Positions 7,271 to 16,870 of a stretch of 64,000 nt of DNA are shown here, one piece after another; the stretch's first letter is position 1; every line of letters begins with the position of its first letter. Where the stretch lies: contig NZ_AWGF01000012.1 of the NCBI RefSeq assembly GCF_000495855.1, positions 62,001-126,000 on the forward strand. Direction: 5' to 3'. A program made the position numbers and the translations under genes. Source of the stretch: Asticcacaulis sp. YBE204 (GTDB lineage: Bacteria; Pseudomonadota; Alphaproteobacteria; Caulobacterales; Caulobacteraceae). The notes under the pieces are model-generated. The model ran no database searches. It was not told the DNA's origin and saw only the letters and a list, made by a program, of their open reading frames with translations.

Positions 7271-9721
7271 ATGTCCGACAACAAGCTGACTGGCCGCCAC
7301 AGCGATGGCGACTTCGAACTGAACCTGTCCGCCAATCCGAACCTGTCGGATGTGATCAATGAGCGCCATTCGCGCCGTAACATTCTGGGCGGCATGGTCG
7401 CCGTGGCGGGTCTGTTCGGCCTCAGCGCCTGCGGTAGCGACAAGGACGACGGCGCGACCGTCGGCGTCGCGGCGGGTCAGAACGGGTCGTCGACGTCGGG
7501 CCGCGTGGTCAGCCTCAACGCCACCGTCGTCGGGGCCGCGTCGAGCGTGTGGACGCAGGTCTCGGGTCCGACCGTGACCCTGACGCAAGCCGGTAACGGC
7601 ACGGCGACCTTCCTTGCCCCCAGTGTTGCCGCCGCCACCAGCCTCGTTTTCCGTATCACCGGCACGGACATCAAGGGCGCGACCGCCGCGCAGGACACGA
7701 CCGTCACCATCAACCCGGCGGCGCTGGGCTTTACCGCCGTCGCCAAGAACCGCAACGACGTCGTCACCGTGCCGGAAGGCTATACGGTCTCGGTCCTCTA
7801 CCGTCTCGGCGATCCGCTGAACGCGGCGACTCCGGCCTATGCCAACAACGGTTCGGACACGAACTTCGCCAACCGCGCCGGCGACCACCACGACGGCATG
7901 GCCTATTTCGGTCTGGCCGCTTCGGGTACGGCGCGCGACGCCAATAATTCGACGCGCGGCCTGCTGGTCATGAACCACGAAAACATCACCGCATCCTACC
8001 TGCACATGAACGGCGTCACCGCCGGTGCGACGCGTCTGGAATCGGAAGCGGTCAAGGAAATCGAAGCGCACGGCGTTGCCGTCGTCGAAGTTGTCCAAAC
8101 GGGCGGTGCGTGGACCTACGTACAGAACTCGACCCTCAACCGCCGCATCACGCCGAACACCGTCATGGCCATCAACGGTCCGGCGCGCGGCGATGCGCAG
8201 CTGCGCACCGTCTATTCGCCGACGGGCGTCGCCGGTCGCGGTACGATCAACAACTGCGCCAACGGCCGCACGCAGTGGGAAACCTACCTGACCTGCGAAG
8301 AAAACTGGGCCGGTTACTTCCGTCGCGGCGCCACCGACAACGTCAACCGCTCGGCCAAGGCCGTGGTGGCGCTGAACCGCTATGGCGTGACCCAGGGGGC
8401 CGCCGGTGCCAATAACTGGGCCACCGTCACCGCCGCCAACAGCGCCGATCAGGCGAACTTCTCCAAGTGGAACACGACGGTCGATATCACCAAGGCTGCC
8501 GACGGCACGGGCGATTACCGTAACGAGGCAAACCAATACGGCTGGGTCGTCGAAATCGATCCATTCAACCCGGACTCGACGCCGCGCAAGCGCACCGCAC
8601 TCGGCCGCATGGGCCACGAAGGTGCCTGGCCCGCTGCATTCGTCGCTGGTCGCAAGCCCGTCTTCTATATGGGCGACGACTCGCGCGGCGAATATTTCTA
8701 CAAGTTCGTCTCGGCGACCGCGTGGGATGCCGCCGACGCCACGGCGACCGACCGTCTCGCCGTCGGTGACAAGTATCTCGACGCCGGTACGCTCTACGTC
8801 GCGCGCTTCGACGCGACCGGCAACGGCGTGTGGCTGCCGCTCGTCTTCGGCACCGGCGTCCTGACCGCCGCCAACACGACCTACAGCTTCGCCAACCAGG
8901 CCGACGTCCTGATCAACACCCGTCTGGCCGCCGATGTCGTCGGTGCGACCAAGATGGACCGTCCGGAATGGGCTGCCGTCAACCCGGCCAATGGCGAGGT
9001 CTATCTGACGCTCACCAACACCAACGCCGCCTCGCGCCCGATCACGGCGACCGACGCCGCCAACCCGCGTCACTATAACGACCCGGTCGGCACGACGGCC
9101 AACTACGGCAACCCGAACGGCCACATCATCCGCCTGAAGGAAGCTTCGAACAACCCCGAAGCCACCACCTTCCAGTGGGACATCTACCTGTTCGGCGCCG
9201 GGGCGGACCTCAACGCCACCAATATTAACGTGTCGGGCCTTGATGCCACCAACGACTTCTCCAGCCCGGACGGTCTGTGGTTCTCGCGTACCTCGAACGC
9301 CGCCGGTCTGGTCAATCCGCTGCTGTGGATCCAGACCGACGACAGCGCCTATACCGACGTCACCAACTGCATGATGCTGGCAGCCATGCCGGGCACCGTC
9401 GGCGACGGCGGCGCGAAGACCATCACCAACACCAACGCGGCCGGTGCGACCGCCACGCAAGCGACCTTCGTCGGCAAGGCGCCGGGCCTTCAACTGCGCC
9501 GCTTCCTGGTGGGGCCGAAAGAGTGCGAAATCACCGGCATCGACTCGACGCCGGACGGTCGTACCCTGTTCGTCAACATCCAGCACCCGGGCGAACTCGG
9601 TTCGGGCACCAGCATCACCTCGAACTGGCCCGCCAGCCAAACGGCTGCCGCCCCGACCTCGCGTCCGCGGTCAGCCACCATCGTCATCACCAAAAATGAC
9701 GGCGGTGTGGTCGCACTGTAA
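7271..9721 (+). CDS. PhoX-type alkaline phosphatase, Tat-exported, with Ig-like insert
   Basis: An 816-residue protein. A twin-arginine segment SRRNILGG (R35, R36) precedes a hydrophobic stretch and an LSAC lipobox-like motif (C54), suggesting Tat export and possibly lipid anchoring. Residues about 78-150 resemble an Ig/PKD-like domain (WTQVSGPTVTLT). From about 165 the PhoX/DUF839 beta-propeller follows, with the LLVMNHEN motif and later YLTLTNTN and PDGLWFS motifs. Canonical PhoX releases phosphate from organic esters using Ca and Fe cofactors. The Ig-like domain between anchor and propeller is not part of minimal PhoX. Strong terminator downstream. Confidence 0.85.
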   Translation: MSDNKLTGRHSDGDFELNLSANPNLSDVINERHSRRNILGGMVAVAGLFGLSACGSDKDDGATVGVAAGQNGSSTSGRVVSLNATVVGAASSVWTQVSGPTVTLTQAGNGTATFLAPSVAAATSLVFRITGTDIKGATAAQDTTVTINPAALGFTAVAKNRNDVVTVPEGYTVSVLYRLGDPLNAATPAYANNGSDTNFANRAGDHHDGMAYFGLAASGTARDANNSTRGLLVMNHENITASYLHMNGVTAGATRLESEAVKEIEAHGVAVVEVVQTGGAWTYVQNSTLNRRITPNTVMAINGPARGDAQLRTVYSPTGVAGRGTINNCANGRTQWETYLTCEENWAGYFRRGATDNVNRSAKAVVALNRYGVTQGAAGANNWATVTAANSADQANFSKWNTTVDITKAADGTGDYRNEANQYGWVVEIDPFNPDSTPRKRTALGRMGHEGAWPAAFVAGRKPVFYMGDDSRGEYFYKFVSATAWDAADATATDRLAVGDKYLDAGTLYVARFDATGNGVWLPLVFGTGVLTAANTTYSFANQADVLINTRLAADVVGATKMDRPEWAAVNPANGEVYLTLTNTNAASRPITATDAANPRHYNDPVGTTANYGNPNGHIIRLKEASNNPEATTFQWDIYLFGAGADLNATNINVSGLDATNDFSSPDGLWFSRTSNAAGLVNPLLWIQTDDSAYTDVTNCMMLAAMPGTVGDGGAKTITNTNAAGATATQATFVGKAPGLQLRRFLVGPKECEITGIDSTPDGRTLFVNIQHPGELGSGTSITSNWPASQTAAAPTSRPRSATIVITKNDGGVVAL

Positions 9722-9742
9722 GTGATCGGCATCTAAGGAAAA

Positions 9743-9773
9743 CCCCCGAACTCATTGAGTTCGGGGTTTTTTT
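9743..9773. terminator. Bidirectional terminator between phoX and the GH105 gene
   Basis: Perfect 10-bp stem CCCCGAACTC/GAGTTCGGGG (9744-9753 with 9757-9766), 3-nt loop and T7 on the plus strand. AA precedes it, giving a weaker T-tract on the minus strand. It serves phoX and sits at the stop codon of the convergent gene. Confidence 0.9.
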
Positions 9774-12006
9774 ATTCCGGTGTGAAGCTGAGTTTTTCCG
9801 CCTTCACATAGGCTTCCCATTCTTCGCGCGACTTGAAATCGAGCCCCTGATCCCAGGCCGAGCCGATATAGTAGACGAACGGCTTGCCCGGCGTGACGCG
9901 GATGAGGATCAGGTTGTTGTCGGCGTCGGCCTTGATATCGACAACGGAGGCCGGATCGACACGGACGGCAGTGCCCAAGCTGCCGTGATCGGGATCGTTC
10001 GGCTCCCAGTAGGTGATGATGCCGCGCGCCTTGTCGACGAACAGGCCGCCCTTGCCGGGAACGGTCGCGCCCTTGCCGAGACCGATGCCGACGATCAGTT
10101 CATCGGGCTTATCCGACGACAGGGTCGATTGCAGCCGCGTGAAGTTGGTCCCCAGCGGCAGGGTGAAGGTCCGCGATTCCCAGACCTTACGCTCGACACC
10201 GACCGGCCACGGATCGTAGGTGACGCTGAACTTCGCCACGTCCGGCCCGTTCTGCAAAATCTTGTAGGTGCGGAAGGTACGCGAGGTCCATAGCTTGTTG
10301 TCGAGCCAGATGCCCAACCCGCCGCCGCCGCGCGTCCCCTTGACATTATAGGCATCGGCGCCTTCGCCCTGATCGTTATGATAGGCCTTGGTCGCCAGTT
10401 GCCGGTCCATGAACGGCCAGCGGACACGCTTGGACCACACGTCGATACCCGACCCCGACGGCGGTTCGCGCGCTTCCAGCGCCGGGCCGTAGATGCGGTG
10501 CGCCACGCGGTCGTTTTCCCACAGGATGTCGTCGAAGCGATCCGGCGCGAACCTGACCGTGGCGCGCGGCTTGCGTTCGGCTTCGGTGGCGGGGACCAGC
10601 TTGACCAGACCGCTGCCGATGGTTTTGGCGGCGACCGGCGACACCCACTCCTTATCATCGACCATCGGGTCGTAGGCGTGATCCTTGACGGCCTGACGTT
10701 CGGCCTCGCGGCGCTCGAACTGGAATTTCTGCTCGGCCGTGGCGTCGGCGGGCAGGGGTGCGGAGGGCCGCATATCGCTGGCGTGGTAATCGAGCGTCGC
10801 CGGTTTCGGCAAGGCGACAGGCAGGGCGGTGACCGGTGCGCCGAGGTTCATCACCTCAAGTCCGGCCAGAATAAACCCGCCGCTGGCATAGAGCGCCGTG
10901 CCGTCGCGCTTGGTCGGCACCGGCTGATCGCCGGCGGACTGCACCTGACCCAGTATGCCGTTCGGCAGGACGTAGCGGTTCAGGCCCGCCCAGCCTTTCA
11001 GGACGTGCGGAAGATAGGTCTTGCGGTCGAGCAATCCATGATTGATGCCGAAAGCCAGCGCGTAGGTATAGAAGGCCGTTCCCGACGTTTCGGGCTCCGG
11101 GAAGGCCTCGGTATCGAGCAGGCTGGCGCGCCACAGACCGTCCGGCTGTTGCAGGGTTATAATCCGCGCCGACATCTCCTGAAACAGCTTCACATAACGC
11201 GGACGGGTGGGGAAATCCTCCGGCATGACCTCAAGCACGCGCGCCAGACCGGCCAGCACCCAGCCTTCGCCGCGCGCCCAGAAGATCTTCTTGCCGTTGG
11301 GCGAGCGGCGCTCGATGAAGCGCTCGTCGCGGGCATAGAGGTGCTGCTCTTTGTCGTACAACCGCTCATAGGTCCGCCACCACTGGACGTCCATGGCGCG
11401 GATATATTTCGGGTCATTGGTGATCGCCGACATGCGCGCCAGTACGGGCGGGGCCATGAACAGCGAGTCGCACCACCACCAGACCAGCTTGTCCGGTTCG
11501 GGCGCCTTGCTCAGATAGGGGAGGGTGAAATCGAGCCGCTGCTGAAGCGGCATCAAAGTGCCGGGCGAACCCGTATGCAGATAGACCGCCTGATAGAGGT
11601 CGCCAATGGCCTGATCGTCGGCATTGATCAGGTGGACCGGCGCGCCATCGCCCTGAAGGGCATAGTTGAAGCGCCGCGCCGTGCGCAGGCTGTAGTCGCG
11701 CACGTCCGGCATGTCGGCTACGGCGTTCAGCTTCATCGCGCCGACGAAGAAGGTCGCCGCAATCCAGTTGGTGCTGACGCCGCCGCGCTGGCCCTGCGGA
11801 TTAGCCTCGATGGCGGTCATGCGGGCGACTTCGGCCGAGGCCGAGCGCTTGATGACGCGCAGGACGGCCTCACGGTCGGGGATGGCGTCAGGGGCAAAGA
11901 CGGGGGGCGATTCAGGGACGGGCGTTTGCGCCGCGACGCCGGTGACCAGCAGGCCGGATATCAAAACAGAACTCAGACCATATCTTAGCCAACGCGTCGC
12001 ACCCAT
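9772..12006 (-). CDS. Exported GH105/GH88-like unsaturated uronyl hydrolase fused to DUF4861-like domain
   Basis: A 744-residue protein from the ATG at 12006, which follows GAGGAGAG; an in-frame ATG 33 bases upstream has no ribosome site. Signal peptide ends near VAA-QT. Residues about 30-400 form an (alpha/alpha)6-type GH105 domain; the CDSLFMAPPVLARM segment holds the expected catalytic Asp, and EGWVLAGL matches the family. Residues about 480-744 resemble DUF4861, often found with pectin- or uronate-degrading enzymes. GH105/GH88 enzymes remove the unsaturated uronic acid left by polysaccharide lyases. The gene stands alone, away from the alginate and glucuronate loci, with a palindrome upstream at 12043. 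Confidence 0.82.
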   Translation of the reverse strand: MGATRWLRYGLSSVLISGLLVTGVAAQTPVPESPPVFAPDAIPDREAVLRVIKRSASAEVARMTAIEANPQGQRGGVSTNWIAATFFVGAMKLNAVADMPDVRDYSLRTARRFNYALQGDGAPVHLINADDQAIGDLYQAVYLHTGSPGTLMPLQQRLDFTLPYLSKAPEPDKLVWWWCDSLFMAPPVLARMSAITNDPKYIRAMDVQWWRTYERLYDKEQHLYARDERFIERRSPNGKKIFWARGEGWVLAGLARVLEVMPEDFPTRPRYVKLFQEMSARIITLQQPDGLWRASLLDTEAFPEPETSGTAFYTYALAFGINHGLLDRKTYLPHVLKGWAGLNRYVLPNGILGQVQSAGDQPVPTKRDGTALYASGGFILAGLEVMNLGAPVTALPVALPKPATLDYHASDMRPSAPLPADATAEQKFQFERREAERQAVKDHAYDPMVDDKEWVSPVAAKTIGSGLVKLVPATEAERKPRATVRFAPDRFDDILWENDRVAHRIYGPALEAREPPSGSGIDVWSKRVRWPFMDRQLATKAYHNDQGEGADAYNVKGTRGGGGLGIWLDNKLWTSRTFRTYKILQNGPDVAKFSVTYDPWPVGVERKVWESRTFTLPLGTNFTRLQSTLSSDKPDELIVGIGLGKGATVPGKGGLFVDKARGIITYWEPNDPDHGSLGTAVRVDPASVVDIKADADNNLILIRVTPGKPFVYYIGSAWDQGLDFKSREEWEAYVKAEKLSFTPE

Positions 12007-12042
12007 CGGTCTCTCCTCTGACGTAAGGGCGCGATTCAAGGA

Positions 12043-12057
12043 TTCGAAGCTTTCGAA
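12043..12057. promoter_or_regulatory. Near-palindrome upstream of the GH105 gene
   Basis: TTCGAAGCTTTCGAA is a 15-base near-palindrome centred at 12050, about 40 bases before the GH105 ATG, with AAAGCG flanks on the minus strand. This position fits a repressor operator (for example LacI type), but no regulator gene adjoins it. The rest of the 12007-12277 gap holds AT-rich sequence and nothing else I recognise. Confidence 0.35.
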
Positions 12058-12277
12058 ACGCTTTGAATAGACTGATTTATCAGGCCGTTTCCGGCCTCTC
12101 GCACCCTGTTGAGCGTGTCCTTGTTGGCACGCCTATATTGATTTTAAGCTATCAGATCAGTCTCACGTGCGTAAGGGAAAAACCCGTCGTCCCGATATTT
12201 TATTTCTCGTCTCAATTTTTACCAACCTTGACAGGCGGTCGGCAAGGTTTAGTCTCGCGGCCAAAAGGGAGCCGGTC

Positions 12278-12634
12278 ATGCAGACCATCGCCAATATCGT
12301 GATTGCCTTTGTGGCGCTCCAGCACATCGGTTTTCTGATCCTCGAAATGTTCCTGTGGCGCAAGCCGTTCGGGCGGCGCGTCTTCGGTCTGAGCGAGAGT
12401 TTTGCCGCCGAGTCGGCGAAGCTGGCTGCCAATCAGGGGCTGTATAACGGCTTTCTGGCAGCGGGCCTGATCTGGGGGCTGCTCGATCCGTTCTATGGGC
12501 TCTACATCAAGGTCTTCTTCCTGTCCTGTGTTGTTATCGCAGGGCTGTATGGCGGCTTTATGGTCAAGCGCTCGATCCTGTACGTGCAGGCTCTCCCGGC
12601 TTTTGCCGCGCTTATTCTGGTGCATTTTCAATGA
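12278..12634 (+). CDS. DUF1304 family small membrane protein
   Basis: A 118-residue protein with four predicted membrane helices. The motifs ALQHIGFLILEMFLW and AANQGLYNGFLA are characteristic of DUF1304. Function of this family is not established. The start is the ATG at 12278 after AAAAGGGAG; the reading frame is open 37 codons further upstream but without a ribosome site. It overlaps the next gene by four bases (ATGA), so the two are probably cotranscribed. Confidence 0.85.
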   Translation: MQTIANIVIAFVALQHIGFLILEMFLWRKPFGRRVFGLSESFAAESAKLAANQGLYNGFLAAGLIWGLLDPFYGLYIKVFFLSCVVIAGLYGGFMVKRSILYVQALPAFAALILVHFQ

Positions 12635-13485
12635 GCTATCAGGATATTTTCTACACCAGCGCCGACAAGGCGTTGACGCTCTATGCCCGCGACTACAATC
12701 CGTCCGGCGGCGATCCGGTGCTATGTCTGCACGGACTGACGCGCAACAGCGCCGATTTCGAGTGGCTGGCCGAACATCTGAAGGAGGGGCATCGCGTCAT
12801 CGTCGCCGATCAACGCGGGCGCGGGCGGTCGGCATGGGACAGCGAGAAAGCACGCTACAATTTACTCGTCTACGCGCAGGATATGGTGACGCTGCTCGAT
12901 CATCTGAACATCCCGCGGGTGACGATTATCGGTACCTCGATGGGCGGACTGATCGCCCTGCTGATGGCCGGTTGGGTGCCGCATCGCATCAAGGCCATCG
13001 TCCTCAACGATGTCGGGCCGAAACTGTCGCCGGAAGGCCTGGCGCGCATCCGCGGTTACGTCGGTAAGGGTAAACCGATCACGAACTGGGCCGAGGCGGC
13101 GGCGGCAACGCAGGCGATTAATGCCGAGGCTTTTCCCGATTACGGTCCGGATGACTGGATGGCCTTTGCAAAGCGCACGTTCGTCGAGACGGATGGTGTA
13201 CCGGTCCCGGCCTACGATCCGGCGATTGCCGAAGGCATGGCCCCCGGTTCGGAAGCCGTCGCGCCGCCGGAACTGTGGGAGTTGTGGGCAAAGTTGTCAG
13301 CTATTCCGATACTGACTGTTCGCGGCGGACGTTCGGACCTGCTGTCGGCGGAGACCCTGCAACGCATGGCAGATGCGCATCCAAATTTCACATCGGTGAC
13401 GATCGCCAATTGCGGTCACGCCCCAATGCTGGACGAACCCGAAGCCGTCGCAGCGATCGGTAACTTTCTTAAAAACTCCGATTGA
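12631..13485 (+). CDS. Alpha/beta-fold hydrolase
   Basis: A 284-residue cytoplasmic hydrolase. HGLTRNS near residue 34 forms the oxyanion region; the nucleophile elbow GTSMGG gives S103; D236 (GGRSD) and H263 (CGHAPM) complete the Ser-Asp-His triad. The family covers esterases, lactonases and C-C hydrolases, and the substrate cannot be read from the sequence. Coupled to the DUF1304 gene by an ATGA overlap. Its 3' end overlaps the convergent TonB receptor gene by 17 bases, leaving no room for a separate terminator. Confidence 0.85.
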   Translation: MSYQDIFYTSADKALTLYARDYNPSGGDPVLCLHGLTRNSADFEWLAEHLKEGHRVIVADQRGRGRSAWDSEKARYNLLVYAQDMVTLLDHLNIPRVTIIGTSMGGLIALLMAGWVPHRIKAIVLNDVGPKLSPEGLARIRGYVGKGKPITNWAEAAAATQAINAEAFPDYGPDDWMAFAKRTFVETDGVPVPAYDPAIAEGMAPGSEAVAPPELWELWAKLSAIPILTVRGGRSDLLSAETLQRMADAHPNFTSVTIANCGHAPMLDEPEAVAAIGNFLKNSD

Positions 13486-15859
13486 CCGAAAGCCACACCG
13501 TGCGCGGACGCAGTGGCGTCGTCTGGGCGGCCGTATCCAGCGCGAAAGGATTGCCGTAGGCGAAGCTGTTGCTCTTGTTGGCCAGGGCGTTGGTTACACG
13601 CAGGGCAACGCTGTAACCTTTGAATGCCAGCGTCGAACCGAGATCGAGATTGGTGTAGCCACGCATCTGAACCGGCGCGGTGACGCCGTAATTGAGCGGT
13701 GAGGCGCTGCGGTGATAGAGGGTCGCCGTGTAGTCCACAGGATGTCCGAACAGCGATTGCGCCCATTGCGCCGTCAGGCTGGTGCTGGATTTCGATATAT
13801 AGGGCATACCGCCCAGTGCGATACGCGGATAGAGCGGGTTCACGCTGGTGAGCTTGGGATCGTTGAACTGTCCCCTGAATTGCAGATTCAGATCGGGAAG
13901 GACACGCCAGCCGGCTTCGACCTCAAGACCGATATTTTCGCCGTCCCCCAGATTGAGTGTCATCGGCAGGCCTGTGGCACGCAACTGATCGCTCTGGATG
14001 TCGTGCCAGTCGATGCGGAACACGGCGACGTCCAGACGCACGCGACCGGCGGGGGTCTTGTACTTGATCCCCGCCTCAAGGCTTTGCAGCTTGTCGCCGG
14101 AATAGACGGTCGGCACGGCGGTATTGGTCAGGGTCGTGGTGTTGAACCCGCCGGTGCGGAAACCGTCGGACGACAGGCCGTAGATCAGCAGACGGTCGTG
14201 CGCCTGATAGCTGAGCATCAGTTCGTGCGAGACGGGTGAGGCCGAAATATCGCCCGTAATCGCCCCGCTGGGGCGGTAGTCGACCAGCCGCACACTGCTG
14301 ATCCGGCTGTCGGTGCGGTGACGCGAGCGCTGGGCGCGCAGGCCCGCCGACATCGACCATTTCGGCGCGAAATCCCAGGTCAGCTTGCCGAATATGGCGG
14401 CGTCATCGACGATATCCTCGCGCACCTCGTCATAGAGCGTGACGTTGGTATAGACGTCGATCAGGTGCGGCGTGAAGGTTTCGTCGCTTCGCGCGGCGAA
14501 CGCCCCGACCAGCCAGCGCAGGGGGCGGTCGGGCGGTGAGACATAGCTGGCCTCGATATTGGTCAGGCGGATGGTCTGGTCTTCGTCGTAATAGAGAATG
14601 CCCGAATTGGCGACCGCGACGTAGCGACCGACCGGTTGGGCGTCATAGCCGGAGTGAATCTTGTGGCGCAGGCGGTTGACCGACAGCCGCCATGTGCCGT
14701 TCGGCTGTTCCTTTGTCAGGCTCAGGGCCAGGTTCTGGAAGATATTGTCGTGGGGTTCGGCCAGAGACAGGGCGCGGCGGTAAGGGCCGCGACGTCCGAC
14801 CACATACTGGCTATTGGACGAACGCAGATCCTGCAAGGTCGCCGCCGCATCGAGCGTCAGGTCGGGCCGGATCTGCCATTTGAGCGCCAGACGGCCCCCC
14901 GAACGCTCGGTGTCGTTGGTCGCATTGCGCGTCAGGGCCTCGTCCTTGATGAATCCAGCGGATTTTTCATCGTAAAGGACGGCCCGCACGGCCGCCGTAT
15001 TGCCCGGCAAGGGGGCATTGAACATGACCGTGCTGCGCCACGATGGTCGGGCGCCGTCCGCCACGCCAGCGGCGAGACCCACCTCGCCTTCAAAGGCAGT
15101 CAGGACGGGCTTCTTGGTCACCAGACGCACGACTCCGGACAGGGCGCCCTGACCGTAGAGGTTGCCCTGCGGTCCTTTCAGCACTTCGATGCGCGCCATG
15201 TCGACCAGAAGCAAATCGGGATCGGGCGCATTATAGGTGATCGGCGTGTCGTCAAGGTACAGGCCGACGGTCGATTGCGTCCGACCGGTCATGACGCTAT
15301 CGGAAATACCGCGCAGGAAAATCTTGTCGCGGCCGGGGCCGAGATTGGTGACCGTCATGCCCGATACGTGCGGTGCGATCAGCGACAGGTCGGTGTCGTT
15401 GCCGGACAGCAGTGGTGGCGCGACTATGCTGACCCCGGCAGGCGTGCTGAGTTGACGTGACGGATGGCGGACGACAACCATGGTGATGTCGTCATTGCTG
15501 GGGGCGGCGACCGCTACGGGGCGCGGTTTAGGTTTGGGTGTCGTTTTTGTGTGGGTCACCAGCCTGTAGGTCAGGCTATCGACGCGCTGAACGTCGCAAC
15601 CGCTACCGTCGAGCAGCTTTTTCAAAACCTGATGCGCAGTGAATTTGCCAGTGATCGCGCGTGGTTTGGCCGCGCACTTCGCCGGATCGAGGCCACCGAT
15701 CGAAATGCCGGTCTGCATGACCAGCGCCGTCAGGGCTTGCGGTAAGGGACGGGCGTCGAGCCTTATATCCTGAGGCTTATCCGCAGCAGACGCGTCAGAT
15801 GCCGTTCCCGCCAGAAGCAGGCCCAGTAGAACTGCGGCGGCTGATATAGAGGGCTTCAT
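13469..15859 (-). CDS. TonB-dependent receptor with N-terminal signalling (STN) domain
   Basis: About 796 residues from the ATG at 15859 (signal peptide ending near ASA-ADK); a GTG at 15892 is an alternative. After the signal lies an STN domain (LDARPLPQALTALV), a Pro-rich linker, the plug (about 140-250) and a 22-strand barrel ending in the aromatic residue of VNRSF. STN receptors sense their ligand and signal through FecR and FecI, the two genes upstream. The barrel resembles receptors in the iron-complex/sphingomonad class, so the ligand could be a siderophore or another small molecule. Unusually, its 5' end lies inside the 3' end of fecR (65-98 bases of overlap). Confidence 0.88.
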   Translation of the reverse strand: MKPSISAAAVLLGLLLAGTASDASAADKPQDIRLDARPLPQALTALVMQTGISIGGLDPAKCAAKPRAITGKFTAHQVLKKLLDGSGCDVQRVDSLTYRLVTHTKTTPKPKPRPVAVAAPSNDDITMVVVRHPSRQLSTPAGVSIVAPPLLSGNDTDLSLIAPHVSGMTVTNLGPGRDKIFLRGISDSVMTGRTQSTVGLYLDDTPITYNAPDPDLLLVDMARIEVLKGPQGNLYGQGALSGVVRLVTKKPVLTAFEGEVGLAAGVADGARPSWRSTVMFNAPLPGNTAAVRAVLYDEKSAGFIKDEALTRNATNDTERSGGRLALKWQIRPDLTLDAAATLQDLRSSNSQYVVGRRGPYRRALSLAEPHDNIFQNLALSLTKEQPNGTWRLSVNRLRHKIHSGYDAQPVGRYVAVANSGILYYDEDQTIRLTNIEASYVSPPDRPLRWLVGAFAARSDETFTPHLIDVYTNVTLYDEVREDIVDDAAIFGKLTWDFAPKWSMSAGLRAQRSRHRTDSRISSVRLVDYRPSGAITGDISASPVSHELMLSYQAHDRLLIYGLSSDGFRTGGFNTTTLTNTAVPTVYSGDKLQSLEAGIKYKTPAGRVRLDVAVFRIDWHDIQSDQLRATGLPMTLNLGDGENIGLEVEAGWRVLPDLNLQFRGQFNDPKLTSVNPLYPRIALGGMPYISKSSTSLTAQWAQSLFGHPVDYTATLYHRSASPLNYGVTAPVQMRGYTNLDLGSTLAFKGYSVALRVTNALANKSNSFAYGNPFALDTAAQTTPLRPRTVWLSVNRSF

Positions 15860-16799
15860 GCGTCGTGCGGACTTGGACCGGGAGGAATTCACTTAAACGC
15901 CCGGCAACCGCATCCTGCGAATCGAGGGTCATGATGGTGCTCAGCCTCAACTGTCCGGCGGCGTCATCGACGATGATCGGCTTGTCGAAATAGCGATTCA
16001 GGTCTTTGACAACGACGGAAAGTGGCTGATCCCTATAGATAGCATGGGCCGTCGTCCACGCAAAGGCCTCCTGAGGGTCCGTCCGTGTAAAGACATTGCG
16101 ACCTGTGGCTTCCGTGTGTACACCGTAGTCGCCGGGCAACAGACGTTTGGCCGGCGTGGCAGCGGAGGCCAGTTCGACCTCGCCTTCGCGCACAGCGACA
16201 CGCACCTCGCCATCAAGGCGCGAAACGTTGAATTGGGTGCCGATATCGGTCAGCGTCACCTTGCCGGTTTTGATGACGAACGGATGGGCTTCGTCATGCA
16301 CGACATTGACGGCGATCTCGCCCTTTTCCAGGGTTACGTGACGCTGACGGTCGGTGAGCTTTACGGAAATCCGCGTATCGGTATTGAGCGTCAGGTGCGT
16401 TCCATCGGCCAGCACGACCTCTTCGCGTTCGCCCTTGGGGGTTTCATAGACCGTCGCGGGCGTGAACGCACCGGCATTGACCATCAGTACGGCGGCCATG
16501 AGCGTCGCGACGCCGCCGCCGAACGCGGCCATATAGGCGGGTTTCAGAGGGGGGCGCTGAAATCCATATACGGGCCGGGCCGAAGGCACCGGTTCGGCGG
16601 CGGGCTCGGTCGAGACATCCGGGGAGGAATCGAGGCCCGACCAAAGCAAAGCAACGCGCCGATAGGCGTCGGCATGGCGCGGGGAGCGGTCCATCCAGTC
16701 ACACAGGGCAAGAATATCGGTTTCGCTGATCGCGCCCGATTGCGACCGGATCACCCAGTCCGCGGCCTCGCTGTCGATGTCTATGTCGTCAAACGACAT
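15795..16799 (-). CDS. FecR-family anti-sigma / sigma regulator
   Basis: A 334-residue inner-membrane protein: N-terminal cytoplasmic FecR/PupR domain (about 8-55, with ALCDWMDRSPRHADAYRR), one membrane helix (about 88-108), then the periplasmic FecR domain (YETPKGEREEVVLADGT) and a C-terminal STN-like fold (about 255-320). It transmits receptor occupancy to the sigma factor. It sits 71 bases after fecI and overlaps the receptor gene, so all three probably form one operon. Confidence 0.92.
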   Translation of the reverse strand: MSFDDIDIDSEAADWVIRSQSGAISETDILALCDWMDRSPRHADAYRRVALLWSGLDSSPDVSTEPAAEPVPSARPVYGFQRPPLKPAYMAAFGGGVATLMAAVLMVNAGAFTPATVYETPKGEREEVVLADGTHLTLNTDTRISVKLTDRQRHVTLEKGEIAVNVVHDEAHPFVIKTGKVTLTDIGTQFNVSRLDGEVRVAVREGEVELASAATPAKRLLPGDYGVHTEATGRNVFTRTDPQEAFAWTTAHAIYRDQPLSVVVKDLNRYFDKPIIVDDAAGQLRLSTIMTLDSQDAVAGRLSEFLPVQVRTTHEALYISRRSSTGPASGGNGI

Positions 16800-16870
16800 G
16801 GGAACCTGCCTCTCTGAACCATTGACACCGCTGCCGACGGTTACCCGTAAAACTATTTTCTGATTGAAAA

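Noticed and set aside
7214-9640. 808-codon minus-strand frame opposite phoX
   Set aside because: Arises from codon bias of phoX; composition is Arg/Gly/Val repetitive and no domain is visible.
10378-11988. 536-codon plus-strand frame opposite the GH105 gene
   Set aside because: Shadow frame; the minus strand has clear enzyme motifs and a signal peptide.
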